A DNA stretch of 64,000 bases from NCBI GenBank assembly GCA_964364175.1, contig CAYILR010000012.1:33715-97714 (forward strand), read 5' to 3'. How positions within the stretch are numbered: position 1 is the stretch's first letter; every line of letters begins with the position of its first letter. Under the pieces are notes generated by a model, which was not told the DNA's origin, did no database searches, and saw nothing but the letters and a program-made list of their open reading frames with translations. This document shows, piece by piece, positions 42,193 through 50,737 of the stretch. A program made the translations under genes and the position numbers. Origin of the DNA: CAYILR01 sp964364175. Its GTDB lineage: Bacteria; Bdellovibrionota; UBA1018.

Positions 42193-42978
42193 ATGAGTCT
42201 TCCACTTCCACACCACTTGGCGCAAACTCGAGCGCAGGGATTGGTTCAGGGCGAACCCGTTGCTCAGTTTGAATTGGGCAGCCAGCGTAATTTCATTTAC
42301 CTGCTCATCGATTGGCAGGCGCGTGAGGCTGTTCTGATGGACTGCCGTGCGGAATTCAAGACGGTGCTCGATGCGCTACACACCCATTCTTTACGCCTCA
42401 CACAGGTCTGGCTCACCCATTCCCACCACGACCACGTCTCGGGGCTAGAAGCCCTGATCCAGCAGCGACCCAAATTGAAAATCTACGTCCACCCTGAGGA
42501 GCTGCAGCGCCTGCCCGCAGCCTGGGCCCAGTGGCCACAAATTCAGCACCTGCAAGACGGCCAGGAGCTCAATGTGGGTGAGATCAAGGCCCGGGTTTTA
42601 CACACCCCCGGGCACAGCCGCGGGGAGTGCTGCTACCACGTCGCCGCAACTGCCTCGGAATTTCGCCAAACGCGAAATTCGACCCGAGATGAGGGCATCA
42701 CCTCACTCCCAATTTCGCCAAACACGAAATTGGAGGTGGGTTACCTATTCACAGGTGATACCCTATTCATCCGCGACTGCGGCCGCACGGACTTTGACGG
42801 AGGGTCGAACGAGGAAATGTTTGCGTCCCTGCAACGGATCAAGCAGCTCCCGCCAGAGACAGTCATCCTGCCCGGACACCACTACAAACCTGAATGTGCA
42901 TCAACACTGAAAAAGGAAATGCAAGAAAGCCCACCGCTCAAATGCACGAGCGTCGCCGAACTAGCTTCTCTCGAATAA
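42193..42978 (+). CDS. gloB: MBL-fold hydrolase, hydroxyacylglutathione hydrolase-like, with in-frame REP insertion
   Basis: A 261-aa metallo-beta-lactamase-fold protein. Metal ligands are in THSHHDHVSG (residues 75-84), HTPGHSRGE (137-145), and FTGDTLFIRDCGRTDF (186-201), with a final PGHHYKPE. The order matches glyoxalase II and persulfide dioxygenase-type enzymes; the specific substrate is not certain. Residues about 153-181 (ATASEFRQT...PNTKLEVG) are not part of the family: they are encoded by a pair of family-A REP palindromes sitting between two core strands. The reading frame is kept, so the protein may still fold with an extra loop. Confidence 0.8.
   Translation: MSLPLPHHLAQTRAQGLVQGEPVAQFELGSQRNFIYLLIDWQAREAVLMDCRAEFKTVLDALHTHSLRLTQVWLTHSHHDHVSGLEALIQQRPKLKIYVHPEELQRLPAAWAQWPQIQHLQDGQELNVGEIKARVLHTPGHSRGECCYHVAATASEFRQTRNSTRDEGITSLPISPNTKLEVGYLFTGDTLFIRDCGRTDFDGGSNEEMFASLQRIKQLPPETVILPGHHYKPECASTLKKEMQESPPLKCTSVAELASLE
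42658..42680. repeat. REP-like palindrome, family A, inside a gene
   Basis: GAATTTCGCCAAACGCGAAATTC, an AAAC-loop palindrome of the RAYT-linked family, in the coding sequence of the MBL-fold gene. It forms a direct doublet with 42709-42733; a small stem TGAGG-gcatca-CCTCA lies between them. Confidence 0.8.
42709..42733. repeat. REP-like palindrome, family A, inside a gene (second copy)
   Basis: CCAATTTCGCCAAACACGAAATTGG, same orientation as 42658-42680, with the outer stem extended by CC/GG. It also lies within the MBL-fold reading frame. Confidence 0.8.
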
Positions 42979-42998
42979 ATTAATCTGTGATTAAAAAA

Positions 42999-43646
42999 CT
43001 ACTGACCCAGAGCTGCGCGCAAAGCCTGCAACTGAGTTTGCATCAACGGAGTGATCCGAATGCGATAAACACTCTGAATCAATTGAGTCACCGTATTCCG
43101 TGCCTGCTGCATCCCTTTTTCTTTGATCCCATCGGTGCTCATTTTTGGAGAAACCAGATTTTGAAAAGCAATCAAAGTGCCCGTTCCCAAAGTCTCCATT
43201 CGAAGGGAGCCCATGGCAGATTTGGAATACTTAGATTCTCCAATCATCTTCCACTTGACTGTGTAACCTGCTGAAGTTTGCGAAAGTCTATTTTCCATCA
43301 AATAATGATCGTTCGGCATGAAAAACGGCATCGCCAGCTCGTAGTTCACATTGGCGATCGTAGCAGCGGGACGGCTGGCCACTTGAACGTTCAGCATGAC
43401 CTTTTTGAAATATTCTGAATAGCGTGGAAAATCCCAAAACACAGCCGCCGTTTCGTCAGCACCCGCATCCAAGCGTTGGTAGACCGTGATCATCGGCCAA
43501 GCATTGCCGGCCACAGGCGTGGTCACAAAAACCTGCTGGCCATTCTGAACCTGATTTTGCTGAGCGGGGCTCAATTCATCATAAATTCCTGCTGACGCGA
43601 CAGAAGCCACTAACAAACTCATCCCAGTCAAAATCGCTTTTTTCAT
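42999..43646 (-). CDS. Exported START/SRPBCC-like protein
   Basis: A 215-aa protein with signal peptide MKKAILTGMSLLVASVASA. The mature part has the feel of a START/polyketide-cyclase helix-grip domain: GNAWPMITVYQRLDAGADETAAVFWDFPRYSEYFKKVM (first helix and the W/F-rich strand), then NVNYELAMPFFMPNDHYLMENRL and a long C-terminal helix (KGMQQARNTVTQLIQSVYR). Such domains bind hydrophobic ligands; the ligand is unknown. The gene is convergent with the MBL-fold hydrolase gene. Confidence 0.6.
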   Translation of the reverse strand: MKKAILTGMSLLVASVASAGIYDELSPAQQNQVQNGQQVFVTTPVAGNAWPMITVYQRLDAGADETAAVFWDFPRYSEYFKKVMLNVQVASRPAATIANVNYELAMPFFMPNDHYLMENRLSQTSAGYTVKWKMIGESKYSKSAMGSLRMETLGTGTLIAFQNLVSPKMSTDGIKEKGMQQARNTVTQLIQSVYRIRITPLMQTQLQALRAALGQ

Positions 43647-43720
43647 TTAAAATACTCCCACTCCATTAAAGGTTCAGAAACTGTTGGAGGGTTATTAAAC
43701 GATAGTGTATCTATTCGTCA

Positions 43721-44404
43721 ATGCTCCGATTTATCCCTGAATTTTTTTCAGGTTGTGTCATTCCATTCCGCGCCCTATCCCTTCTCATTCGCTCGCCCAG
43801 GCTATGGTTTTGGGCTGCTCTCCCTACCCTAGTCACAGCTACAGCCTATTTTCTGCTGTTTCGGGAGTTCCTCGAATGGCTCAAACCCCTGTTGCCCGTC
43901 TGGGTGACGTATTCCCTGGGTGGAATCGTACTCCTGGTGGGAATTTTCTTTTTCACCACGGCATCGACCCTAATCGCAGGGCCTCTTTATGATTTATTAT
44001 CGGAACGGGCTGAAAATCTGATCCAACTCCCCCCTGTCCCCGCAAACGAACAGGGCCTCCAAGCCTGGCCCAGGCACCTTTCCATCGACCTGGTGAAAAG
44101 TTTTTTTGCCCTACTGGGCTACGCCCTCAGTCTGGCATTTTCCTGGGTTCCCATCCTTAACCTGTTTTCAGTGCTGATTTCATGCCTGCTGATCACCTAT
44201 CAATTCGTCAGCTACGCCCAAACCCGCCGGGGCATCGGACCCCTACAAGCCGTCCGACTTTTACTGGCCGATTGGCCACGAGCCTTCGGAATGGGGCTAG
44301 TCCTAGCATTCCCCCTAGCCATTCCGATCGTATCCTTCTTCGTCCTCCCTACCGCGATTGTCAGCGGAGTGATGTTTTCAAAAAGGTGTCCGACACCTTT
44401 TTGA
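43721..44404 (+). CDS. EI24/CysZ-like membrane protein with repeat-derived C-terminus
   Basis: A 227-aa inner-membrane protein with four to six helices, resembling the EI24 domain of CysZ (sulfate transport) and related proteins: FFSGCVIPFRALSLLIRSPRLWFWAALP at the start, STLIAGPLYDLLSERAENL (the characteristic GP.YD.L.E motif), and a C-terminal helix pair with DWPRAFGMGLVLAFPLAIPI. The last seven or so residues (KRCPTPF) and the stop codon are encoded by a family-B hairpin (44380-44402), so the natural C-terminus was probably replaced. Confidence 0.72.
   Translation: MLRFIPEFFSGCVIPFRALSLLIRSPRLWFWAALPTLVTATAYFLLFREFLEWLKPLLPVWVTYSLGGIVLLVGIFFFTTASTLIAGPLYDLLSERAENLIQLPPVPANEQGLQAWPRHLSIDLVKSFFALLGYALSLAFSWVPILNLFSVLISCLLITYQFVSYAQTRRGIGPLQAVRLLLADWPRAFGMGLVLAFPLAIPIVSFFVLPTAIVSGVMFSKRCPTPF
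44380..44402. repeat. REP-like hairpin, family B
   Basis: AAAAAGGTGTCCGACACCTTTTT, perfect palindrome, followed by GATGCttgccGCGTC, a second small stem using one G-T pair. It supplies the last codons and the stop (TGA) of the EI24-like gene. Homologous units lie at 44424-44446 and 52663-52785. Confidence 0.8.
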
Positions 44405-44423
44405 TGCTTGCCGCGTCATACGT

Positions 44424-44446
44424 AAAAAGGTGGCCCCCACCTTTTT
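44424..44446. repeat. REP-like hairpin, family B (second copy)
   Basis: AAAAAGGTGGCCCCCACCTTTTT followed by GATATGC, in tandem orientation with 44380-44402. The stem ends are conserved and the centre differs. The T-run also makes it a plausible terminator for the EI24-like gene. Confidence 0.75.
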
Positions 44447-44529
44447 GATATGCGCTGCATTATGATATTCCTGCGTCTCAAGTGACGCGCCCGCCTTGCC
44501 GACAAGTGTATTGAGCAAGGAGGCTTCAC

Positions 44530-45351
44530 ATGCCAACTGTACGCCCTTCATGGGCCCAAATCGCTTTGTGTGGTGTAGTTTCTGTCGTGATTTCATGGGT
44601 TTTCTCGGCTTGCCGATTCGGCAACCACGTGGATACCCCTCCTCCACCAGAACCTACCCCAACACCCACACCTCGACCTGGAATCACCGGATTTTATGAG
44701 ACTTCCTTTAATAGCCTCACGTTCTTGGCTGACCCTTCCTCTCAAACAGCCCAGTCCAGCACAGCCGACAAAATTCCATCATTCGTCGGAGCGGCCATTT
44801 CCAGCCCTGTCGCTTTCATCCTGACCGGCAATGGAGGTGAAGGAAACCTCGTCAACGCCATGGAAAAAAACCCTGACGGTAGCCGTACTTCCTTACCCAT
44901 GAACGCCGACGCCAGCGGAACTCTGTCCTACAATGTCAAAGAGAAATACACTTCGACCAAAATACCGCTCCTCAGCACTCCTCTTTGGACCCAAGACGAC
45001 AGCTGCTTGGTCAGCACCTTGTTCATGGGCTCCGGCAAACTGAACATCGCGGATACTTATAACAATGATCACCCCTCGAAATGGCCAGTCAGTGGCCGGG
45101 TCGACCTGACGTTTCAAGTTTATGTCTTTTTTGATCCCTTCTCTCCCACCGCAACCTGTGCACCCGCCATGGAACTGCTCGCCGCATGTTATGTAGACAA
45201 TGCAAAGTGCGATACGGACGACCCAGGACTCGCGCTGGAACGACAGAAATTCGCCATCAGTCTCTTCAAGCCCTACATTGACGCTGGTGCATTGCACGCA
45301 TCCGATATTTCGAACGTCACAACACTTGCTTACGAAGTCACATATAAGTAG
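44530..45351 (+). CDS. Lipoprotein of unknown function with Pro/Thr linker
   Basis: A 273-aa protein. A strong Shine-Dalgarno (AAGGAGG, 44516-44522) supports the ATG. The N-terminal segment IALCGVVSVVISWVFSAC ends in a lipobox Cys, followed by a TPPPPEPTPTPTPRPG linker that would hold the globular part away from the membrane. The remainder is beta-rich, with Cys pairs (CLVSTLFM; CAPAMELLAACYVDNAKC). No family recognised. It is 12 bp upstream of rdgB and may be cotranscribed. Confidence 0.7.
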   Translation: MPTVRPSWAQIALCGVVSVVISWVFSACRFGNHVDTPPPPEPTPTPTPRPGITGFYETSFNSLTFLADPSSQTAQSSTADKIPSFVGAAISSPVAFILTGNGGEGNLVNAMEKNPDGSRTSLPMNADASGTLSYNVKEKYTSTKIPLLSTPLWTQDDSCLVSTLFMGSGKLNIADTYNNDHPSKWPVSGRVDLTFQVYVFFDPFSPTATCAPAMELLAACYVDNAKCDTDDPGLALERQKFAISLFKPYIDAGALHASDISNVTTLAYEVTYK

Positions 45352-45363
45352 ATTCTCTCTTAT

Positions 45364-46002
45364 ATGAGACTCGTCAATCAAGTCGTCCTGGCCTCGATGA
45401 ACGTCGAGAAATACCGTGAATTTAAATCGTTATTATTGAGCTATCCAGAAATTGAGCTCATCCCAGTCGAGGGATTGATCCGAAATCCCGAGAAAATCGG
45501 CCAAGTCGAAAACCACTCCACTTATTTAGAAAACGCAATCGCCAAAGCCCGCCTTGTCAACCAAGGCTGCCATTATCCGGCGTTAGCCGATGACTCAGGA
45601 CTGGAAGTCAATATCCTGAACGGCCGCCCTGGAGTACGATCGCATCGGTATGCTCCTCCCAAAGCTCGCGTATCTCAGGATCAAGCCAACGTACAATTGC
45701 TGCTCGAAGAGCTCAAAGGCAAACCCCAAGCCGAGCGAACCGCCCGCTTTGTCTGCAGCTTATGTCTGTGCATGGAAGGGATCCTGGTTCATTCCACTGG
45801 AGTTTTAGAAGGAACCCTCATCGAATCTCCCCGCGGAGAAAATGGCTTCGGCTATGATCCCATCTTCGTGCCCAAAGGCCATTCAAATACCCTCGCTGAA
45901 ATGAGCGGCGCAGAGAAAAATAATATTTCCCATCGCGCACGTGCATTGCATGACATGATTGCACAGTTGAAATCGCGGGGGATGATTTTGACTAAGCCGT
46001 GA
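45364..46002 (+). CDS. rdgB: Non-canonical purine NTP pyrophosphatase (RdgB/HAM1)
   Basis: A 212-aa house-cleaning enzyme that hydrolyses ITP, dITP and XTP. Family motifs are VLASMNVEKYREF (normally SxNxxKxxE), STYLENAIAKA, the catalytic ALADDSGLEV, RPGVRSHRYA, and ENGFGYDPIFVP with LAEMSGAEKNNISHRARAL. Length is normal. It converges on the DUF218 gene with a 5-bp gap. Confidence 0.93.
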   Translation: MRLVNQVVLASMNVEKYREFKSLLLSYPEIELIPVEGLIRNPEKIGQVENHSTYLENAIAKARLVNQGCHYPALADDSGLEVNILNGRPGVRSHRYAPPKARVSQDQANVQLLLEELKGKPQAERTARFVCSLCLCMEGILVHSTGVLEGTLIESPRGENGFGYDPIFVPKGHSNTLAEMSGAEKNNISHRARALHDMIAQLKSRGMILTKP

Positions 46003-46007
46003 ATGAT

Positions 46008-46640
46008 TCAGTGCCCCGCCCGGTACCACAGCCACTTCAAATACTCGTTCACCGTCACCCGAACTCCATGCAAGCTCAGCAGCCACTCTCCCGGTTCAAA
46101 CGGCTCTTGAAATAACGACGCAGTCTCGATCTGAACAGACAATCCATCCTGTGCAAGTGTTCGCTCGAAAACCAGCTTCGCGCGTTTCATGTGATAGCTG
46201 GAAGTAACGAGCAGAATTTTCTTCCACTGATTCTTCCGTGCATTTTTGGAAAACCATGCCGCGTTTTCTTCGGTGTTCTCGCTCTCGTCCTCGATCATCA
46301 AGTATTTCGGAGCCAGAACTTCGACCACTCCTCTGCGCATTTGCTTGGCGAGTAAAGCCCAGTTGGATTGATGACCTGTCCCCGAGAGATACAAAATTGG
46401 AATTTCCATGGGAGCTTTGGCCAGCGCCGCCTGCTGCGCTCGTTCCCAGTACCGGTACCAAAGATCCCCAGCCATCGCAAGGCGACCTCGCCCTCCGGCC
46501 AGGCAAACGACTGCATCCACGCTGGGCAGATGCGCGCCATCAAATGAATCTTGGTATTCGTAAATTTCGCCCGCGGCGAAAAGAATCACGCTCAAAGCAC
46601 CGACCATCACCAAAGTCAGTGCAGACAAAAATCGAATCAT
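46008..46640 (-). CDS. YdcF/DUF218-family membrane-anchored protein
   Basis: A 210-aa protein with an N-terminal membrane anchor (FLSALTLVMVGALSVILFAAG) and a periplasmic DUF218 domain: VDAVVCLAGGRGRLAMAG, ENTEENAAWF, and the characteristic LLVTSSYHMKRAKLVFE. The ElyC/SanA/YdcF family is linked to envelope integrity and peptidoglycan-precursor recycling, but the biochemical activity is not settled. It lies 12 bp downstream of ridA. Confidence 0.82.
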   Translation of the reverse strand: MIRFLSALTLVMVGALSVILFAAGEIYEYQDSFDGAHLPSVDAVVCLAGGRGRLAMAGDLWYRYWERAQQAALAKAPMEIPILYLSGTGHQSNWALLAKQMRRGVVEVLAPKYLMIEDESENTEENAAWFSKNARKNQWKKILLVTSSYHMKRAKLVFERTLAQDGLSVQIETASLFQEPFEPGEWLLSLHGVRVTVNEYLKWLWYRAGH

Positions 46641-46652
46641 CCCAGTCTCCTG

Positions 46653-47045
46653 CTACTGAAGAGCAATGACCTCGATTTCAACCAAAACATCTTTCGGCAA
46701 TCGCGAAACCTCCACCGTCGAACGAGCAGGAGGAGCTTCAGTGAAATACCCACCGTACACTTCATTCACAGTGGGAAAATCCCCCATCGATTTCAGAAAA
46801 ATCGTGGACTTCACCACACGGTTCAAATCGCTGCCTGCTTCTTGCAAAACGGCTCGCAGGTTTTCCATGACTTTTTTGGATTGCTCCTTCACATCTCCGG
46901 CCACCACTTGACCCGTCGATGCGTCGAGTGCGATTTGCCCAGAACAAAAAACAAATCCACCCACTTTCACCGCCTGGCTGTACGGCCCAATGGGTTGCGG
47001 CGCCTGGGAGGTCAAAACAATTTCTTTTTTCATCGCGGCTGACAT
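46653..47045 (-). CDS. ridA: RidA-family enamine/imine deaminase
   Basis: A 130-aa homotrimeric enzyme that hydrolyses reactive 2-aminoacrylate made by PLP enzymes. Motifs are PQPIGPYSQAVKVGGFVFCSGQIALD, the middle VVKSTIFLKSMGDFPTVNEVYGGYF, and the signature PPARSTVEVSRLPKDVLVEIEVIA with the substrate-binding Arg and Glu. Its ATG overlaps the maeB stop (TAATG), so it is coupled to maeB. A second ATG at 47033 (MKKEIV) is also possible. Confidence 0.92.
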   Translation of the reverse strand: MSAAMKKEIVLTSQAPQPIGPYSQAVKVGGFVFCSGQIALDASTGQVVAGDVKEQSKKVMENLRAVLQEAGSDLNRVVKSTIFLKSMGDFPTVNEVYGGYFTEAPPARSTVEVSRLPKDVLVEIEVIALQ

Positions 47046-49333
47046 TATAACATCCCCTTCTTTCGAATCTGAACTTCCATCGCGGCGATCGAAGCCATAT
47101 TGACCACATCGTTCACGTCCGAATTGTGCTGCAAAACAAAAACAGGCTTATTCGTCCCGACGAGGATCGGACCGATCATGTCTGCAGAACCCAATTTTGC
47201 AATCAACTTATACGCAATGTTCCCCGACTGCAAATCTGGAAAAATCAAAACATTTGCATCCCCCGGAACACCGTTAAACGGGAAACTCGCTTTCGAAATT
47301 TCCGGATCCAGTGCTGTATCTGCCTGCATTTCTCCATCGATGACTAAATCTGGCTCACGTTTCTTGACGATCTCAGTCGCACGTCGAACTTTTTGTGCGA
47401 AGGGGTGCTCGTTCGATCCAAAGTTCGAAAACGAAAGCATCGCGACCCGAGGTTCCGCAATCATGAAATTTTTTGCAAAATGGCAGGTCTGAATCGCGAT
47501 ATCTGCCAACTCATCCGCGGTCGGTTCGATGTTCACGGTCGTATCGGAGAGCCACAAAACCCGCTTCTTGAACACTGCCATGTATAATCCAGCCAGCCTG
47601 GAACCCGGCTTCACCCCAATCACCTGAATCGCGGGCCGGATCGTTTCTGGATAGCTCTGAGAAATCCCGTTCAACAAAGTATCTGCGTGACCCATCTCCA
47701 CCATCATCGCGCCAAAATAATTGGCTTGCTTCATCAGGAGCATCGCAGATTCCATCGTCACACCTTTTCTATGACGACGCTTTAAATACTCCTTCGCATA
47801 CTCCTCGCGCAGCTCGCTTCGCGACGGACGGATGATTTTAACATCTTTGAGATCGTGCAATCCCATTTCCTGAAGTTTCGCAGCGATGTTTTCTGGGTTT
47901 CCGATCAGAATGGGCTCACCCACCCCCTCCTCACGAATTGTGTGGATCGCGCGAAGGATTTTGGGATTCTCTCCCTCGGGGAAAACAATCGTGACACGAC
48001 CGTTGTCGCTCGATTTCTGAACACGTTTCTTAATCCCTCGCATGAAGGAATACGTTGAACCGAGCAACGTCTCCAGCTGCTCGCGGTACTGCTGCATATC
48101 CAATTTTTTGCGTGCAACACCGCTATCGATTGCGGCTTGAGCCACCGCTGGGGCCACCCACAACAAAACCCTGCGATCAAATGGCTTCGGAATTAGGTAC
48201 TCGCGTCCAAATTTGAATTTCGTTCCTCCGTATGCACGCGACACACTTTCCGGAATATCTTCCTTAGTCAGTTGAGCGAGAGCCTTGACCGCGGCCATTT
48301 TCATATCCTCATTGATCGCGGTCGCCATCGTATCGAGCGCACCTCGGAAAATGAACGGAAACCCAAGAACATTGTTCACCTGATTGGGATAATCGGATCG
48401 CCCTGTCGCCATAATCGCATCCGGCCGAGCCTTCATCACTTCCTCAGGCAAAACTTCGGGATCAGGATTGGCCATGGCAAATACGATGGGATTCTTGGCC
48501 ATTTTCTTGACCATATCCACGCTAATGCCGTCTTTGACTGACACTCCCACAAAAGCATCTGCTCCATCCAAGGCCTCTGCAATCGTACGTTTGGAGGTCT
48601 CGGACGCGAATCTTTCCTTGTAGGGATTCATTCCCTCTTTGCGTCCTTTGTAGATCACTCCCTTGGAGTCGCACATGATCACATTCTCTCGCTTCACGCC
48701 CAGAGCGAGATACAAATTCGCGCAAGCGATCGCAGCCGCACCGCCGCCGCAAAAAACGACTTTCACTTCTTTGATGTTTTTCTCAACAACTTCGAGCGCA
48801 TTCAAAAACGCCGCCCCGCTGATCACTGCTGTTCCATGCTGATCGTCGTGGAAAACAGGGATTTTCAGCTTTTTTTTCAATGTCTCTTCGATATAAAAAC
48901 ACTCGGGCGCTTTGATATCCTCAAGATTGATCCCGCCAAAAGTTGGCTCCAGCATCTCGCAGGCACGGATCACATCATCCGGATTTTTCGCATTGAGCTC
49001 GATGTCAAAAACATCAATGTCAGCGAATTTTTTGAAGAGAATGCCCTTGCCTTCCATCACTGGCTTCGACGCCAGCGCTCCGATGTCCCCCAGCCCCAAA
49101 ACAGCAGTGCCGTTCGTGACAACCGCAATGAGATTCCCCTTCGCCGTGTACTCGTAGACCAGCTCTTCTTTCTCAGCAATCATCCGGCAGGGTTCAGCGA
49201 CACCCGGAGAGTATGCCAGCGAAAGATCCTGCTGAGTCGCAACTGACTTGCTGGAAACCACCTCGATCTTCCCCTTCCGGCCCTTGGAGTGATATTCGAG
49301 TGCTTGCTTGAGTAAGGAAGAATCAGAAGACAT
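47045..49333 (-). CDS. maeB: NADP-dependent malic enzyme with phosphotransacetylase-like domain
   Basis: About 762 aa, the size of E. coli MaeB (759). It decarboxylates malate to pyruvate. The N-terminal malic enzyme part has LAYSPGVAEPC, TNGTAVLGLGDIGALA, VFHDDQHGTAVISGAAFLNAL and the nucleotide site VVFCGGGAAAIACANL. The C-terminal third (about 440 on) is a phosphate acetyltransferase-like regulatory domain (VFPEGENPKILRA, ILIGNPENI). The ATG at 49333 has an AAAGGAA Shine-Dalgarno; the frame is open to 49360. Together with ppdK this supports a malate/pyruvate/PEP node. Coupled to ridA downstream. Confidence 0.94.
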   Translation of the reverse strand: MSSDSSLLKQALEYHSKGRKGKIEVVSSKSVATQQDLSLAYSPGVAEPCRMIAEKEELVYEYTAKGNLIAVVTNGTAVLGLGDIGALASKPVMEGKGILFKKFADIDVFDIELNAKNPDDVIRACEMLEPTFGGINLEDIKAPECFYIEETLKKKLKIPVFHDDQHGTAVISGAAFLNALEVVEKNIKEVKVVFCGGGAAAIACANLYLALGVKRENVIMCDSKGVIYKGRKEGMNPYKERFASETSKRTIAEALDGADAFVGVSVKDGISVDMVKKMAKNPIVFAMANPDPEVLPEEVMKARPDAIMATGRSDYPNQVNNVLGFPFIFRGALDTMATAINEDMKMAAVKALAQLTKEDIPESVSRAYGGTKFKFGREYLIPKPFDRRVLLWVAPAVAQAAIDSGVARKKLDMQQYREQLETLLGSTYSFMRGIKKRVQKSSDNGRVTIVFPEGENPKILRAIHTIREEGVGEPILIGNPENIAAKLQEMGLHDLKDVKIIRPSRSELREEYAKEYLKRRHRKGVTMESAMLLMKQANYFGAMMVEMGHADTLLNGISQSYPETIRPAIQVIGVKPGSRLAGLYMAVFKKRVLWLSDTTVNIEPTADELADIAIQTCHFAKNFMIAEPRVAMLSFSNFGSNEHPFAQKVRRATEIVKKREPDLVIDGEMQADTALDPEISKASFPFNGVPGDANVLIFPDLQSGNIAYKLIAKLGSADMIGPILVGTNKPVFVLQHNSDVNDVVNMASIAAMEVQIRKKGML

Positions 49334-49402
49334 AGGTTTCCTTTCGATCACGTTGTTCATTCAAAATTTACACTGCCATTGAGCTGTGGCAAGCTATTCT
49401 TC

Positions 49403-50695
49403 ATGAGGCGGTTTGTCGTGCTGTTCACTCTCGTGCATTTCATGCCAAGTTCGGGGCATGCTGATTTTTATCTGCATGTTTGGGAAAACCATTATCAGAG
49501 AGAAAAAACACTGGTTCTATCGCCCGAAGTGCAATATTTCATGAGCAGCGCGAACTATGATGCCGCCGGGAACGCGAGCATCCCATCGGGATTCACTGAC
49601 TTGAGTCGCATTCAAGCCGATGTCAATTTCCGATACGGTGTTCTCAGCTGGCTTGCGATTTATGGCCGAGGGACTTGGGCCCGCCAAGTCGTCAACGGAA
49701 CGTCGACCACCTCGTCTTCCAGCACTAGCAGCGACAATCTGGGCACCAGCTACGGATTCACCGATCAAACCGTGGGATTTGACGCACGTGTTTTGAAGAG
49801 CCGTGTTTTGATCGATGCGCAAGTGCAAGTGGATTTCCCCGCGTACGCCAATGCAGCTCCAGACACATCGACCAGTACATCCTCCAGCACCACATCGAGT
49901 TCCAGCACCACACTCTACCTGCCTAATTTAGGAGACGGATCCATTGATATTTCTGGTGGTGCATTTGTGACCTGGCCATTTCTCCGAATCAAAAATCATG
50001 CACTCAGCATGGTCGGCGGGTCCGGCTTGACTTACAGAACATCAGGGTTTTCGATGGCAATCCCTTACTCACTCGCGCTCAGATACGATCCCTACACCGA
50101 CGGTATCAAAGCTCTGGTGGGAGCGTACGGATTCCAGTCCTTGTCGACGGATGCAGGCGGATTCACTTCCTGCTCCGGAGCGGGAGGCAGTTGCATCAGC
50201 AACGCAGTGAACCCCTCGGGGATGTACCTGCGCGCACAGGCGGGCTATCAGATTGATCCGCGGATGAATGTGACACTCACGTTCGCACAGTCGCTTTATG
50301 GACAATCGATGCCCAATAGCACCGCCATCCTGGCTGCGTTCCAAATGGGGTTCGATTTCATGGGTAAAAGAGACAAACTCACATCGACTAAAACCATGAG
50401 CTCCGAACCCAAACACTCGAGCGCTGGATTCGCCAATTACAATCTCGAAAGCCATGTGAAAAAAGTGAACGACCGTCAAGCCTTGATCAAAATCGACAAA
50501 GGATCACAGGAAGGAATCGAAGAAGGCCAAAATTTTGACGTATTCACTCCCGGAAAGGGCGGCCAAAAAATGGAAGCGATCGCCAAAGCCTCCGTGGTCA
50601 GCGTGGCGGCGGATGAAGCCACTCTCAAAATCACCGAATATTACAAAGAAGTTTGGATCGAAGAAGGCTTCATTGTGAAAAAACCGCTGGAATAA
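49403..50695 (+). CDS. Outer-membrane beta-barrel protein with Ser/Thr-rich loops
   Basis: A 430-aa protein. The ATG at 49403 begins the signal peptide (MRRFVVLFTLVHFMPSSGHA). The mature protein alternates beta strands (RYGVLSWLAIYGRGTWARQV, GGAFVTWPFLRIKNHALSMVGG) and has two loops of nearly pure Ser/Thr (about residues 110-122 and 157-172), likely surface-exposed. The last 95 residues form a separate domain (NYNLESHVKKVNDRQALIKIDKG onward) with a short-motif similarity to FlgT-like/SH3-type C-terminal domains. No exact family. It is divergent from maeB. Confidence 0.68.
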   Translation: MRRFVVLFTLVHFMPSSGHADFYLHVWENHYQREKTLVLSPEVQYFMSSANYDAAGNASIPSGFTDLSRIQADVNFRYGVLSWLAIYGRGTWARQVVNGTSTTSSSSTSSDNLGTSYGFTDQTVGFDARVLKSRVLIDAQVQVDFPAYANAAPDTSTSTSSSTTSSSSTTLYLPNLGDGSIDISGGAFVTWPFLRIKNHALSMVGGSGLTYRTSGFSMAIPYSLALRYDPYTDGIKALVGAYGFQSLSTDAGGFTSCSGAGGSCISNAVNPSGMYLRAQAGYQIDPRMNVTLTFAQSLYGQSMPNSTAILAAFQMGFDFMGKRDKLTSTKTMSSEPKHSSAGFANYNLESHVKKVNDRQALIKIDKGSQEGIEEGQNFDVFTPGKGGQKMEAIAKASVVSVAADEATLKITEYYKEVWIEEGFIVKKPLE

Positions 50696-50737
50696 TTCAA
50701 CAGAATCATTAAACTAAAGAAACTGGAGAAAGAAAAA

